From Diplonema papillatum (lineage: Eukaryota > Euglenozoa > Diplonemea > Diplonemida > Diplonemidae): a stretch of DNA of 64,000 nucleotides. Position numbers and translations under genes: made by a program. Each line of letters begins with the position of its first letter. Positions within the stretch are counted from its first letter, which is position 1. A model generated the notes under the pieces. It made no database searches. It saw only the letters and a list, made by a program, of their open reading frames with translations, and was not told where the DNA came from. The DNA is taken from positions 83,059-147,058 of the forward strand of contig JAPJBO010000578.1 of NCBI GenBank assembly GCA_030068145.1, read 5' to 3'. Of this stretch, positions 22,263 to 32,490 are shown piece by piece.

Positions 22263-24460
22263 TACCAGGAGCCTGGTAAAACGCTGCAAAAGTGCATTTC
22301 GCTGGCAAAAGTCGAAATTCCACGGGGGTAGGTCCCGTTGGGTCCAAACGTTGGGTCGGGTGGGCCAACGGCCGTGCGAGCATAAAGCAGCCCCGTCAGG
22401 AATCCAGCAGAACACTGCTTCGCTGCGAGGCAGGACACCGGTGGCTGTGCCGGGCCACGGCCAGCAGCTCCGCGCAAGGACGCGCTGCAAGGCATCGCGC
22501 AGGGCTTGGTGCCGCAGGGAGCGTGTCTTGTATGAAGGCTTCGCCCGCTTTTTCGGAACGTTTTCGGTTCCGATAAGGTCGCCTGAGACCGTATCGGTAC
22601 ACTTTCTTTTGAATTTCTTGGTGTTTATTTTGAATATTTTGAAACGAAGTTTGGATTGTATCAACCCGGGGGTTTTGGCATCTCATAGACTACTAGTCTA
22701 GTCCAGCACAGTACAGTAAATATGGTCAGAATCCACGATACCTGCGAAGACCAGACAAGCAAAATCGCGCCTGCGGCCGTCAGGAATCCAGCAGAGCACT
22801 GCTTCGCTGCGAGGCAGGACACCGGGTGGTTGTCGCAGTGCCGGGCCACGGCCAGCGGCTCCGCGCAAGGGACGCGCTGCGACAAGGCATCGCGCAGCGT
22901 GGTGCCGCAGGGAGCGTGTCTTGTATGTTGTGAAGGCTTCGCCCGCTCGACCCACACCCTGTAGACCCGGCACGAGCCGTCGGCGCACGCGCAGGCGAGG
23001 ATGGAGTCGTCGCCGGATGCTGGACGCAGAAAGCTGAGCGCCGTGACGAAGTGCCCGGTACCTCAAAGTCCTGCCTTCCATGCGAGGCTCATGTATCACC
23101 GCCCATTGGGTGGAAACCCCGCTTAAACGTGGCGGAACGGAAAACAAGATCTTCACGGAATCTTTTTTCGGAACGTTTTCGGTCCCGATAAAGTCGCCTG
23201 AGACCGTATCGGTACACTTTCTTTTGAATTTCTTGAAAAGAAGTTTGGATTTTATCAACCCGGGGGTTCTGGCATCTCATAGACTAGTGTAGTCCAGTAC
23301 AGTACAGTATACATGGTCAGAATCCACGATACCTGCGAAGACCAGACAAGCAAACTCGCGCCTGCGGCCGTCAGGAATCCAGCAGAGCACTGCTTCGCTG
23401 CGAGGCAGGACACCGGGTGGTTGTCGCAGTGCCGGGCCACGGCCAGCGGCTCCGCGCAAGGGACGCGCTGCAACAAGGCATCGCGCAGGGCGTGGTGCCG
23501 CAGGGAGCGTGTCTTGTATGAAAGCTTCGCCCGCTCGACCCACACCCTGTAGACCCGGCACGAGCCGCGCAGGCGAGGATGGAGTCGTCGCCTGGATGCT
23601 GGACGCAGAAAGCTGAGCGCCGTGACGAAGTGCCCGGTACCTCAAAGTCCTGCCTTCCATGCGAGGCTCATGTATCACCGCCCATTGGGTTGAAACCCCG
23701 CTTAAACGTGGCGGAACGGAAAACAAGATCTTCACGAAATATTTTTTCGGAACGTTTTCGGTCGATAAGGTCGCCTGAGACCGTATCGGTACACTTTCTT
23801 TTGAATTTCTTGGTATTTCTTTTGAATTTTTTGAAAAGAAGTTTGGATTGTATCAACCCGGGGGTTTTGGCATCTCATAGACTACTAGTCTAGTCCAGTA
23901 CAGTACAGTAAATAGGGTCAGAATCCACGATACCTGCGAAGACCAGACAAGCAAACTCGCGCCTGCGGCCGTCAGGAATCCAGCAGAGCACTGCTTCGCT
24001 GCGAGGCAGGACACCGGGTGGTTGTCGCAGTGCCGGGCCACGGCCAGCGGCCCCGCGCAAGGGACGCGCTGCGACACAAGGCATCGCGCAGGGCGTGGTG
24101 CCGCAGGGAGCGTGTCTTGTATGAAAGCTTCGCCCGCTCGACCCACACCCTGTAGACCCGGCACGAGCCGCGCAGGCGAGGATGGAGTCGTCGCCGGATG
24201 CTGGACGCAGAAAGCTGAGCGCCGTGACGAAGTGCCCGGTACCTCAAAGTTCTGCCTTCCATGCGAGGCTCATGTATCACCGCCCATTGGGTTGAAACCC
24301 CGCCTTAAACGTGGCGGAACGGAAACAAGATCTTCACGAAATCTTTTTTCGGAACGTTTTTCGGTCCCGATAATAAGGTCGCCTGAGACAGTATCGGTAC
24401 ACTTTCTTTTGAATTTCTTGGTATTTCTTTTGAATTTTTTGAAAAGAAGTTTGGATTGTA
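22262..24460 (-). pseudogene. Tandem array of about 600-bp copies of the WD40 last exon
   Basis: The marker GGTCAGAATCCACGATACCT recurs at 22723, 23314, 23917 and (parent, as TGTCAGAATCC) 24521, periods 591-604 bp. A partial unit starts at about 22380. Each unit has the WD40 3' coding end, then a non-parental block (GGAACGTTTTCGG, CGCCTGAGACCGTATCGGTA, TTTGGATTGTATCAACCCGG). Frames are broken by indels. Copies at about 23560 and 24165 share a deletion of about 10 bases that the farther copy at about 22985 lacks, so the copies did not arise by simple stepwise spread. They could serve as alternative 3' ends but not as intact genes. Confidence 0.85.
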
Positions 24461-25302
24461 TCAACCCGGGGGGGTTTGGATCTCATAGACTAGTATAGTC
24501 CAGTACAGTACAGTATATATTGTCAGAATCCACGATACCTGCGAAGACCAGACAAGCAAACTCGCGCCTGCGGCCGTCAGGAATCCAGCAGAGCACTGCT
24601 TCGCTGCGAGGCACGACACCGGGTGGTTGTCGCAGTGCCGGGCCACGGCCAGTGGCTCCGCGCAAGGGACGCGCTGCGACAAGGCATCGCGCAGGGCGTG
24701 GTGCCGCAGGGAGCGTGTCTTGTATGAAGGCTTCGCCCGCTCGACCCACACCCTGTAGACCCGGCACGAGCCGTCGGCGCACGCGCAGGCGAGGATGGAG
24801 TCGTCGCCAGATGATGGACGCAGAAAGCTGAGCACCGTGATGAAGCCACGGTTCCTCGAGGTTCTGCCTTCCATGCGGCCTTCGAACATTTCGGGCACCC
24901 GGGCCACAGCGCGCGGCGGGTGGTAAGGGATCCCGCTGGCGCCGAGGGCCATCGTTTTCTTCTCGGAAAACCCTGCCTTCCCGACGACGTCGCACGTGAC
25001 CGTCCCCCGGTCCCACAGCAGCAGCCCGCGGGCGTCTGCGGCCACCACCACGCCGTTGCAGGGCGACCAAGCTACCGGCGCGGACACGCCATCCACGGGA
25101 TCACTCTTCGCGCCCTGCAGCTGCGTCACCGCAGCGCCCGTCACAACGCTCCACAGCAGCACCACCCCATCATCCGAAGAGCTGCACACGTACCCTCCGC
25201 AAGCAGACCACGCAACATGCCCTACCCGCGCGCCATGCCCCTGCAGCACCACCGGCGGGGAAACGCGGAACCCCCGATTTTCAACTTCGGGGAGCCTTCC
25301 TT
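24461..25302 (-). CDS. WD40-repeat protein, second (last) exon
   Basis: Encodes about residues 106-385 of a predicted 385-residue beta-propeller protein. WD-like units are visible: VVLQGHGARVGHVAWSACGG with VLLWSVVTG; APVAWSPCNGVVVAADARGL with LLWDRG; TVLSFLRPSSGDDSILACAC with SCRVYRV; and a last one with GFLTAAGASLLVWS. Such proteins are binding scaffolds. A faint resemblance to ALADIN-type nucleoporin spacing is not enough to name it. The exon opens after a strong acceptor (polypyrimidine tract and CCGTCCAG at 25303-25310) and joins exon 1 in matching phase. The last about 15 codons lie in duplicated sequence, so the exact stop is less certain. Confidence 0.75.
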
Positions 25303-25437
25303 CTGGACGGGAGGAAAGGGAAGAGGTTGGGTGGTTGTCCAAATGCGGGTCATCCGCGTGTGGTTGAACCACGGGGATCCCGCGCTTCGCTGGGTGGTTG
25401 ACGGTGGATTCGGATTCGGCATGCGGGCAGAAGACAC

Positions 25438-25753
25438 GTGCCGTGCGAAGGCACGCGTCTGCGCCGAAGAACGCGAGGTTCAACGGGGCGCCGGCGGTGT
25501 GCCCTGGGGCGAAGACGGCGCCCGCCGCGGCCGCGCCCCGGGGCCCGGGTATCGCGGCGTGCACGCGGAGGCCCCGCAGCAGGCCTTCCCGCCGCCGCAC
25601 GCTGCGCGCCTTCTCCTCCACCCGCTCCCTGATGGTCCGTGCGAGGCACCCAGCGGCAGCCGGCCGCCGCCAGTCGACGGCGTCGACGACCCCTCCGTTC
25701 GGGTACTCCAGCGCCGCTTCGCGCGGCAGCGACTGCACGTACTCGAGCGGCAT
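25438..25753 (-). CDS. WD40-repeat protein, first exon
   Basis: Encodes residues 1-105 from the ATG at 25753 (MPLEYVQSLPREAALEYPNG), then an Arg-rich segment (RERVEEKARSVRRREGLLRG) and AVFAPGHTAGAPLNLAFFGA. The predicted donor GTGTCT (from 25437) and the 135-bp intron to 25303 are phase-consistent. Reading through the intron also stays open, so the intron is optional on sequence grounds. The frame is also open upstream through GAGTGAGTG low-complexity DNA; I prefer the Met because the copy at 26656 preserves it. Confidence 0.65.
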
Positions 25754-25757
25754 GCCA

Positions 25758-26330
25758 GCTCTCCCATCAGACAGTGAGTGAGTGAGTGAGGATGCCTGCT
25801 TACTCAGACCATGGTTTGTGTATTTGTGTACGTGTGTATACACTGGAAACCTGCGTTTTCTGTGTTTACAAACGTAAGTGCTAATACGAAGAACCACAGC
25901 TGTGGGAGAACGAGAAGCGTGAGAGCTAGCGCGCATCAAACTAAAGAGAACATTCCCAACGACAACGAGTGTTTGTGTGAGTGTTGTGCGCGTGGGTGCT
26001 GTATATGTGAGTGAGTGTTGTGTGTGTGAGGTAACACCTGACGCGGAGTATAGCCCAGTGTGTGTGAGTGAGTGTTGTGTGAGCAAGTGTTGTGTGCACA
26101 CGGGCGTGAGCTCGGGGTTCCTTCATTTGAACCCTGAAGTAGAATCCTGGTTCTAAGTGGGCCACTTCTGGTAAGCAGGACTGGCGACGCGGGATGAGCC
26201 GAGAGCTGACGTAGGCTTAAGGTGTCCGAGTGATCGCTCATCAGATCCCACAAAGGGTGTTGGTTCATTTTGACAGCAGGACGGTGGCCGTGGAAGTCGG
26301 CATCCGATGTGTGTTGTGTGTGCGTGAGTG
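25758..26330. repeat. GAGTGAGT/GTGTGTG low-complexity flank repeated with exon copies
   Basis: Bases 25757-25975 (GATGCCTGCTTACTCAGACC, CACTGGAAACCTGCGTTTTC and neighbours) recur at 26657-26870 and 27225-27420. They form the non-coding half of a duplication unit of about 900 bp. I see nothing recognisable at 26060-26330. Confidence 0.75.
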
Positions 26331-26337
26331 GAGGACA

Positions 26338-26656
26338 CGTGCCGTGCGAAGCCACGCGTCTGCGCCGAAGAACGCGAGGTTCAACGGGGAGCCGGCGGTG
26401 TGCCCTGGGGCGAAGACGGCGCCCGCCGCGGCCGCGCCCCGGGGCCCGGGTATCGCGGCGTGCACGCGGAGGCCCCGCAGCAGGCCTTCCCGCCGCCGCA
26501 CGCTGCGCGCCTTCTCCTCCACCCGCTCCCTGATGATCCGTGCGAGGCACCCAGCGGCAGCCGGCCGCCGCCAGTCAACGGCGTCGACGACCCCTCCGTT
26601 CGGGTACTCCAGCGCCGCTTCGCGCGGCAGCGACTGCACGTACTCGAGCGGCATGC
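26338..26656 (-). pseudogene. Upstream copy of WD40 exon 1 (near-identical)
   Basis: Over 98% identical by eye to 25438-25756, including the Met and the frame. Substitutions include Thr to Ile in ARTIRERV and Ala to Ser in GAPLNL. Homology stops a few bases past the predicted donor (GTGTCC). Downstream exons are absent unless it splices onto 25302. It could be a duplicate first exon or a dead copy. Confidence 0.8.
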
Positions 26657-27044
26657 CAGCTCTCCCATCAGACAGTGAGTGAGTGAGTGAGGATGCCTGC
26701 TTACTCAGACCATGGTTTGTGTATTTGTGTACGTGTGTATACTGGAAACCTGCGTTTTCTGTGTTTGCAAACGTAAGTGTTAGTACGAAGAACCACAGCT
26801 GTGGGAGAACGAGAGTGAGAGCTAGCGCACATCAAACCAAAGAGAACATTCCCAACGGCAGCGAGTGTTTGTACTCAGACCATGGTTTGTGTATGCGTGT
26901 ATACAATGGAACCCTGCATTTTCTGTTTTTGCAAACGTAATTGCTGGTACGAAGAACCAAAGCTGACCCAGAAGGAGAAGCGGAGCTAGTGCACATCAAC
27001 CCAAAGAGAACATAGCCAACGGCAGCGAGTGTCAGACGTGTGTG

Positions 27045-27232
27045 TGAGAGTTGCGCGCCTTCTCCTCCACCCGCTCCCTGATGGTCCGTGCGAGGCACCC
27101 AGCGGCAGCCGGCCGCCGCCAGTCGACGGCGTCGACGACCCCTCCGTTCGGGTACTCCAGCGCCGCGCGGCAGCGACTGCACGTACTCGAGCGGCATGCC
27201 AGCTCTCCCATCAGACAGTGTGTGAGTGAGTG
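27045..27232 (-). pseudogene. Short third copy of WD40 exon 1 start
   Basis: Repeats codons for MPLEYVQSLP...NGGVVDAVDWRRPAAAGC and the first Arg-rich residues with a small deletion (the parent's GCTTCG is missing at 27165). It is truncated after the RERVEEKAR segment. Confidence 0.8.
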
Positions 27233-27429
27233 AGGATGCCTGCTTACTCAGAGCATGGTTTGTGAATTTGTGTACGTGTGTATACACTGGAAACCTGTGT
27301 TTTCTGTGTTTACCAACGTAAGAGCTAATACGAAGAACCACAGCTGTGGGAGAACGAGAAGCGTGAGAGCTAGTGCACATCAGCCCAAAAAGAACATAGC
27401 CAACGGCAGCGAGTGTCAGACGTGTGTGT

Positions 27430-27770
27430 GAGAGTTGCGTGCCTGATTGTATACACACACATACCCAAACCATGATCTGAGTGAGAAGGCGATGGTCCTC
27501 ACTCTGTCTGACGAGAGAACAGGCATGCCGCTCGAGTACGTGCAGTCGCCGCCGTGCGAAGCGGCGCTGGAGTACCCGAACGGAGGGGTCGTCGACGCCG
27601 TCGATTGGCGGCGGCCGGCTGCCGCCAGGTGCCTCGCGCGGACCAACCTGCATTTTCTGTGTTTGCAAACGTACTTGCTGGTACGACGAAAAACCACAGC
27701 TGGGGAGAAGGAGAAGCGTGAGAGCTAGTGCACATCAACCCAAAGAGAACATAGCCAACGGCAGCGAGTG
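27430..27770 (+). pseudogene. Inverted fourth copy of WD40 exon 1 start
   Basis: Bases 27520-27641 encode MPLEYVQSPPCEAALEYPNG onward on the plus strand, opposite to the other copies. They are followed at 27645-27770 by the non-coding flank in the direct orientation. The junction inside the unit marks a local inversion. Confidence 0.8.
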
Positions 27771-27916
27771 TCCGAGAAGGACGGCTTCCCGGACGGATGT
27801 CCCGTGGAGCCCAAGCTCTCGGGGGCTGGGAATGGATTAAACCTCTGAATAAACAGTAGAACTTGGCCCCGCGGGCCGCCGGGGCTGAGGTAGTGCATAT
27901 ACGCGGTGATGAATAC

Positions 27917-28134
27917 CATGCAGGGTCAAAACCTTGTGTCTAAAAAAAAAAATTTTGCTCAACGTCATCAAAAATTACTGCAGAGTTTGCAAAAAAAAAA
28001 TTCCGGGAAAAAATTGGGTTTTTTGAATTTTAAAATTTTGGAACAAACTCTGCAGTTTAAAATTCAAAAAACCCAATTTTTTCCCGGAATTTTTTTGCCA
28101 TTTCCAAAAAGACACAAGGTTTTGACCCTGCATG
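27917..28134. mobile_element. MITE with CATGCAGGGTC ends, copy 1 (218 bp)
   Basis: Terminal inverted repeats CATGCAGGGTC...TTGTGTC and GACACAAGG...GACCCTGCATG are about 24 bp and perfect. ATAC flanks both ends (27913-27916 and 28135-28138). The interior is a large A/T-rich palindrome centred on CTGCAGTTT/AAACTCTGCAG, with CCGGGAAAAAATTGGG arms. It has no reading frame. Confidence 0.9.
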
Positions 28135-28189
28135 ATACGTACCTACAGAGTACTCCTGTAGCACCCCCCATAGAGTAATACCACTCTAT

Positions 28190-28340
28190 GGTTTACTGTG
28201 GGAATTGGAGCAAAGCGCTTGGCAAGGATGAGCACCTTCCCGAACCGACACCAGAAGAGTTTGGGATGAGGCGGGGTTGCAAGGAGGCGGTCACACCGGC
28301 GTTAATAAGAGACCAAACCCAGCAGGATCAGTGAATGTCA
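28190..28340 (+). repeat. Dispersed repeat shared with 63168-63305
   Basis: Common words: TTTACTG.GGGAATTGGAGC, GAGCACCTTCCC, TTTGG.ATGAGGCGGGG, CCGGCGTT and GAATGTCAGTCT. Confidence 0.75.
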
Positions 28341-28364
28341 GTCTCGCCTTCCAATGCGGATGCA

Positions 28365-28836
28365 ACCACGAGCTCGGGATCTCGACCCTAAGGTCGTCCT
28401 GAGGTGGTATTGGACCACGTCTGAACACGTAGTGCTACGTGGTGACGGATACGTACCTACATACTAACTACAGAGTATGTACCACGAGCTGCTGTGGATG
28501 CAACCACGAGCTCGGGATCTCGACCCTGAGGTCATCCTGAGGTGGTATTGGACCACGTCTGAACACGTAGTGCTACGTGGTGACGGATACGTACCTACAT
28601 ACTAACTACAGAGTATGTACCACGAGCTGCTGTGGATGCAACCACGAGCTCGGGATCTCGACCCTGAGGTCATCCTGAGGTGGTACTAGACCACGTCTGA
28701 ACGCGTGGTGATGGGTACGTACCTACATACTACCTACAGAGTACCCTGTAGCACCTGTGGTACTAAGTGGTAGTATGTGGTGAAACCACTCCTCAGAGAT
28801 GTACCACGAGCTCGGGATCTCGACCCTGAGGTCATC
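28365..28836. repeat. 136-bp palindrome-rich tandem array
   Basis: The marker GAGCTCGGGATCTCGACCCT recurs at about 28370, 28506, 28642 and 28808. Units contain CACGTAGTGCTACGTG and ATACGTACCTACATAC, both self-complementary or nearly so. Confidence 0.9.
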
Positions 28837-28979
28837 CGACCCGGCGCACGTTCTTCTTCCCAAGCAGCGACACCAGCATGTCAACGGCCATGTCGCGGTT
28901 CAGCCGCGCAACCACCTGGACTTCTCCTTGTCCAGAACAGTTTCTCAGCCGACACTTCAGTATGCGGCGCGCGCGTTCT
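28837..28979 (-). CDS. Possible isolated last exon (unrecognised)
   Basis: On the minus strand TTTTCTTGCTGCAG, a good acceptor, is followed by a 46-codon frame with GQGEVQVVARLNRDMAVDML and VSLLGKKNVRRVG ending in TGA. Composition and hydrophobic pattern look coding and differ from the surrounding repeats. No partner exon was found upstream, so this may be a remnant. Confidence 0.35.
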
Positions 28980-28989
28980 GCAGCAAGAA

Positions 28990-29540
28990 AAGGACTTCGC
29001 TTGGGGGGGAGGCGTGACGATGTGAGACATTTTGTTGATGACTACCGCGTGGTGCGAGAACCGGCAGTTCCGGCGACGTGTCGCCGAGAATACAACGAGC
29101 AAGGTGCGGAAGGGGGAAAAAACAGGAGAAAGACGGATGTGGATCCCGGGTGGGCACTCGCCCACCTCAGGATCAGGTGTACGTACACGTACAACCAATC
29201 AATCAGGTGTACGTAATCAAGTGTAATCAGGTGTACGTAGAGTAATCAGGTGTACGTAATCAATCAACCAACCAATCAATCAGGTGTACGTGACGCTCCA
29301 TTCCACAACGCAACGAGCGCAGGAGCTCGGAAGGTCGATCAGGGAAAACAGATTGGATCCCTGGACAGTCGCCCACCTCAGGATCAGGTGGTACAACCAC
29401 TAGCACTCTGCGCGCACATCCACGCGGTACCCACATTGCACTTTACTCCACCGTCCAACGATGATTGCAGAGGGAAAAACAGGAAGAGATTAGATTGGAT
29501 CGCGGATTGGGTGAATGCCCGCCCACATCCTGGCATGTCG
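28990..29540. repeat. ATCAGGTGTACGTA repeats and a degenerate about 200-bp triplicate
   Basis: ATCAGGTGTACGTA recurs five to six times at 29170-29295. A longer unit with AACGAGC...GGAAAAACAGG...GATTGGATC...CGCCCACCTCAGGATCAGG recurs at about 29085, 29310 and 29455 with decay. Confidence 0.7.
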
Positions 29541-30458
29541 AGATCATCAGCATCCTGCGTGTCCAGTCAAGTACCTACATGGCACCACACAGAGGGTACG
29601 TGGTGATAGTAAGTGCCTACACGCGGTGGTGGTATCCACCACTACCAGCTCGTGGTGGGCCAGGTTCCACACCAGCCACTACTTGCCACGTGTGGTAGGC
29701 TCGTATTTACTCGCCTGTTTCCCCATCGTGGTGCACGGTGGGTTGTGGCTTTTCTGCACAATCATTTCCTCCAGCCCTTTGCTCGACGAAATCTCACCCG
29801 AACTCGTAAGACGAGTTTAGACGAGAATGTGAGACGAGAATACGAGGGGGCGCGCCTGGGACGAGTGGCCCCCCACCATTGCCGCTAGCTGTGTCCTGTT
29901 CAGAGAGATCCGGGGGAACTTGTAGCTTAGTGTTTGGGCAGAAGCCTCTCATGGGGGGAAAATCTTAGTTTAATGTTTAGGCAGAGCACTGCCTCTCATG
30001 CATGTTTGATGCTAGCATCCAGTCTTCGTCGGGGGGGAAAATGTTTCTTGGGTTTGAAGAGCGCGTGGTGCTTGCACCACTGAGGCCAGGTTATTTAACC
30101 GCGGATTTAGTGAAGGATTGTTCAGGAAACGGTCGCGAGCGAAACCCGACCAGGTAACGACCATTTCACTGTCTTCTTTGTTTTGTGATGCGAACATCAC
30201 GAGGTGCTGTCCGAAGACACCGCCCACGTGAGCACTGTTAAGCAGCGGTTGCCAGATACTCCCGTAGCACCTATTCACGGGTTTGCAGGGGTAAAAAGGA
30301 AGCCCGGGTTGGGGGGGGGAGGGGAACTCTGCCGAGTCAGCGGGTGCCTGACTGGCGGAAAGAAGAACGCTAACCAAAGTGGCCGCTGACGGTCGCGTGA
30401 CGGCTAGGGATGACGCAACACAGTGCGGCGAAACCTTGGGGGGGCGGGGGGGTGCTTT
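29541..30458. other. No gene supported
   Basis: The minus-strand frame 30012-30752 is open for 246 codons but runs through the 60-bp element and dispersed repeats and has no domain. I treat it as chance. Confidence 0.4.
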
Positions 30459-30514
30459 GAGAGTGAAAACAACTCGCTTGATACTCCTGGGGGGTTTGGA
30501 GTCTCCGGGTGACC
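30459..30514 (+). repeat. 60-bp interspersed element, copy 4 (diverged)
   Basis: The middle is altered (GAGTGAAAACAACTCGCTTG), but the GGGGTTTGGAGTCTCCGGGTGACC-like end is intact (GTCTCCGGGTGACC). Confidence 0.65.
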
Positions 30515-30854
30515 TTGCTGCCTTAGACAGGGTTGTGGCAGCATTCTCCCGTTCGCGTGTGAAGCAAGCGAGAATAATCACTTGGGAGACCACCACATTT
30601 TGGCTCAGCCGTGTCGACTCGAGCGGTGTGTGGTCAGCATTGAGTGTTGTACAGTGCAGGTGCCATGGTGGCGGCAGGTAAGCACTCGATCGATAACGGT
30701 CAGCAAGTCTAGATCGGGAGCAGTGTGTTTTTCTGACCCTTTCATCGTTCAAGGTGTTCGTAAGAGTCGGGTTCTCTTTTTCCGCTTACTTCTGTCTGTC
30801 TTCCCGCCCGTGAACGACCACGAGATGCCCCGAGGCCGATTGGTGGTACCATAT

Positions 30855-31605
30855 GCAAAAAAATATTCGGGAATGTGTGGCTGACATTCTTTGATCCTGT
30901 TGGTTCGGGCTAGTTCACGAGTGATATCTTCTTCCGGGATTATACTAGTAGTAGAAGCCAGCCCCACCCCGAATTATTCTCGAGGTGGTCGTGCTCATCT
31001 AGCCATGCGTCTTGCTCCTATTCCCTCAGTAAACTGCAAGAAACGGTCGCGAGCGAAACCCCAAATAGGTAACGACCATGGCGCGGATTTAGTGAAGGAT
31101 TGTTCAGGAATTGGAGCTGGCACCTGCTGGCCTCACGCACTGCTGGCTCTATGGGGCTTTTGCGCGGGGTGGGAAAAAGAATCGGGAAGGTGTGACTGAC
31201 ATTCTTTGATCCTGTTGGTTCGGGCTAGTTGAGGAGTGCTACCTTGTACCGGAATACTACTAGATGTAGAAGCCAGCTCCACCATTTCTCCTGGTGTTGA
31301 TTTTCTGTTGTCCCAGCGCACTCAGAATTGGTCGGACCCAATGTGCTACTGGTGCAGATACGGCTGGTCAACTCGTGGGTTGTTCTTGCTCAACCTCTAC
31401 CGCAACCAGTGATTGCTCCGTGCCGCCCCTTTTCGGCTGCTTCAGACGACTTGACTCGCCCGATTCCCCCAATAAACTTTCAGGATCGAAGTGCATGCAT
31501 GGTGTGCCTTGTGATACGATTCGAAATCCCTCGATTCGAGGTGGTCGTGCTTCATCTAACCATGCGTCTTGCTCCTATTCCCTCAGTAAACTGCAAGAAC
31601 GGTGA
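30855..31605 (+). repeat. Shuffled local duplications
   Basis: A block with GACATTCTTTGATCCTGTTG and TTCGGGCTAGTT occurs at 30882 and 31198. A block with GAGGTGGTCGTGC and CCATGCGTCTTGCTCCTATT occurs at 30983 and 31538. A block with CGGATTTAGTGAAGGATTGT occurs at 30102 and 31084. Their order differs between copies, so several overlapping duplications or gene-conversion events occurred. Confidence 0.75.
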
Positions 31606-31679
31606 GCATCATCGAATCGAGAGTCGAACAAGCAACGCGAGCACCAATCGAGAGTCGAACAAGCAACGCGAGCACCAAG

Positions 31680-31908
31680 GTCACAGGGGGACTCTACAGC
31701 GCAGAGCTGACGGAAAATAAAGCACTGGGGACACGCCTTTCGCAAATGAAAGGCAGGTCCTTTGCCAAGTTGCCATCACAGGCGACTCTTCAATGCCAGT
31801 AACGGGTGCACCAAGGTGAATCGGATTCTGCAACGCAGGGTTGACGATGAACGAAGCGCCGGGGGGACACGCCTTTCACGAACAAATGGCATGTCCTTCG
31901 CCTCGCCG
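31680..31908 (-). pseudogene. Decayed tandem copies of the hydrolase C-terminal codons
   Basis: The parental tail (CACCTTGGTGCTCCCGTTGC on the minus strand, encoding LVLPLLDVEPALRKSHL) is echoed downstream as CACCTTGGTGCACCCGTTAC and again further on, in about 112-bp units with GGGACACGCCTTTC and CATCACAGGCGACTC. The frames are broken. Confidence 0.65.
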
Positions 31909-32187
31909 TCACAGGTGGCTCTTCCGCAATGCCGGTTCAACGTCCAGCAACGGGAGCACCAAGGTCATTCCATCATACCCCATCTCAACGTCGTTGCCAC
32001 CCGTCGCCTCCGGTGTCAAGAACTCGGATTGCTTGTAGTAGTCGAGCTCGTGGGACATCCCGGTGAAGTAGGTCTTAGCCGGGGCGTACAACTTCACGGT
32101 CTCCAACGCTTGCGGGAGACTGAAGTGCGTGTTGTGTGGTCGGTGCTTGAAAAGAGCGTCGACGACGAAAACGTCTATTCGCTTGCC
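31909..32187 (-). CDS. PhnP-like metallo-hydrolase, exon 3 (last)
   Basis: Encodes residues 264-355. Starts GKRIDVFVVDALFKHRPHNT and includes the family's VVDAL segment (Asp273), a THFS motif (His284), and TYFTGMSHELDY, the usual 'T.MSH.LDY' helix that ends these proteins (His309). It ends MGYDGMTLVLPLLDVEPALR with a TGA stop at 31909-31911. The acceptor is a long A/T run with TTGCAG and the junction is phase 0. The last residues lie in a locally duplicated unit and may have been altered by it. Confidence 0.9.
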   Translation of the reverse strand, partial: GKRIDVFVVDALFKHRPHNTHFSLPQALETVKLYAPAKTYFTGMSHELDYYKQSEFLTPEATGGNDVEMGYDGMTLVLPLLDVEPALRKSHL

Positions 32188-32202
32188 CTGCAATTTTTTT
32201 TT

Positions 32203-32420
32203 GTATAAGTACCTGCTTTGTAGGAAATACTTGAGGAGGCTGCCAGTTGCAAAAGATCGAAGGAGGTAAATGTGCTGTAGCCCACACGAAACACAGGTGA
32301 ATCTGGTTTAGTGGCGGGCGTAAGCGTTCAACAAAAAAGACCCATTTTGTAGTTGTATTGTTTCTCCCCCTCTAGCCTCCTTCGAAGTAAGCACAAGGCA
32401 GCCCCTCGAGTATTTTTGCG
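32203..32420 (-). repeat. Dispersed P/Q-family repeat (inverted), ending at a 3' splice site
   Basis: The reverse complement matches 34583-34806 over the P module (ACTCGAGGGGCTGCCTTGTG, GGAGGCTAGAGGGGGAGAAA) and the Q module (TTGTTGAACGCTTACGCCCG, GTGTTTCGTGTGGGCTACAG, CCTACAAAGCAGGT). Confidence 0.9.
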
Positions 32421-32432
32421 CGTGTTGCATTT

Positions 32433-32490
32433 CAGAGTTATAGTTCGCTTGAGAACCCGAGATTTTAGAGTCTCCGGGTGACCTTCGTCG
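32433..32490 (+). repeat. 60-bp interspersed element, copy 5 (in hydrolase intron 2)
   Basis: Variant with TATAGTTCGCTTGAGAACCC, ending CTCCGGGTGACCTTCGTCGA. It shares TATAGTT and GAGAA with copy 6, so these two form a subfamily. Confidence 0.85.

Noticed and set aside
24461-26101. Extending the WD40 frame upstream to 26101 (THTGLYSASG...)
   Set aside because: The added 116 codons translate GAGTGAGT/GTGTGTG low-complexity DNA that is repeated as non-coding flank with the exon copies.
30596-30608. CATTTTGGCTCA, a 12-base match to the dinoflagellate spliced leader
   Set aside because: Short, lacks the leader's 5' half and the final AAG context, and is not next to any coding start. Treated as chance.
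30012-30752. 246-codon minus-strand frame
   Set aside because: It crosses the 60-bp element and several dispersed repeats, with no domain or coding-like composition.
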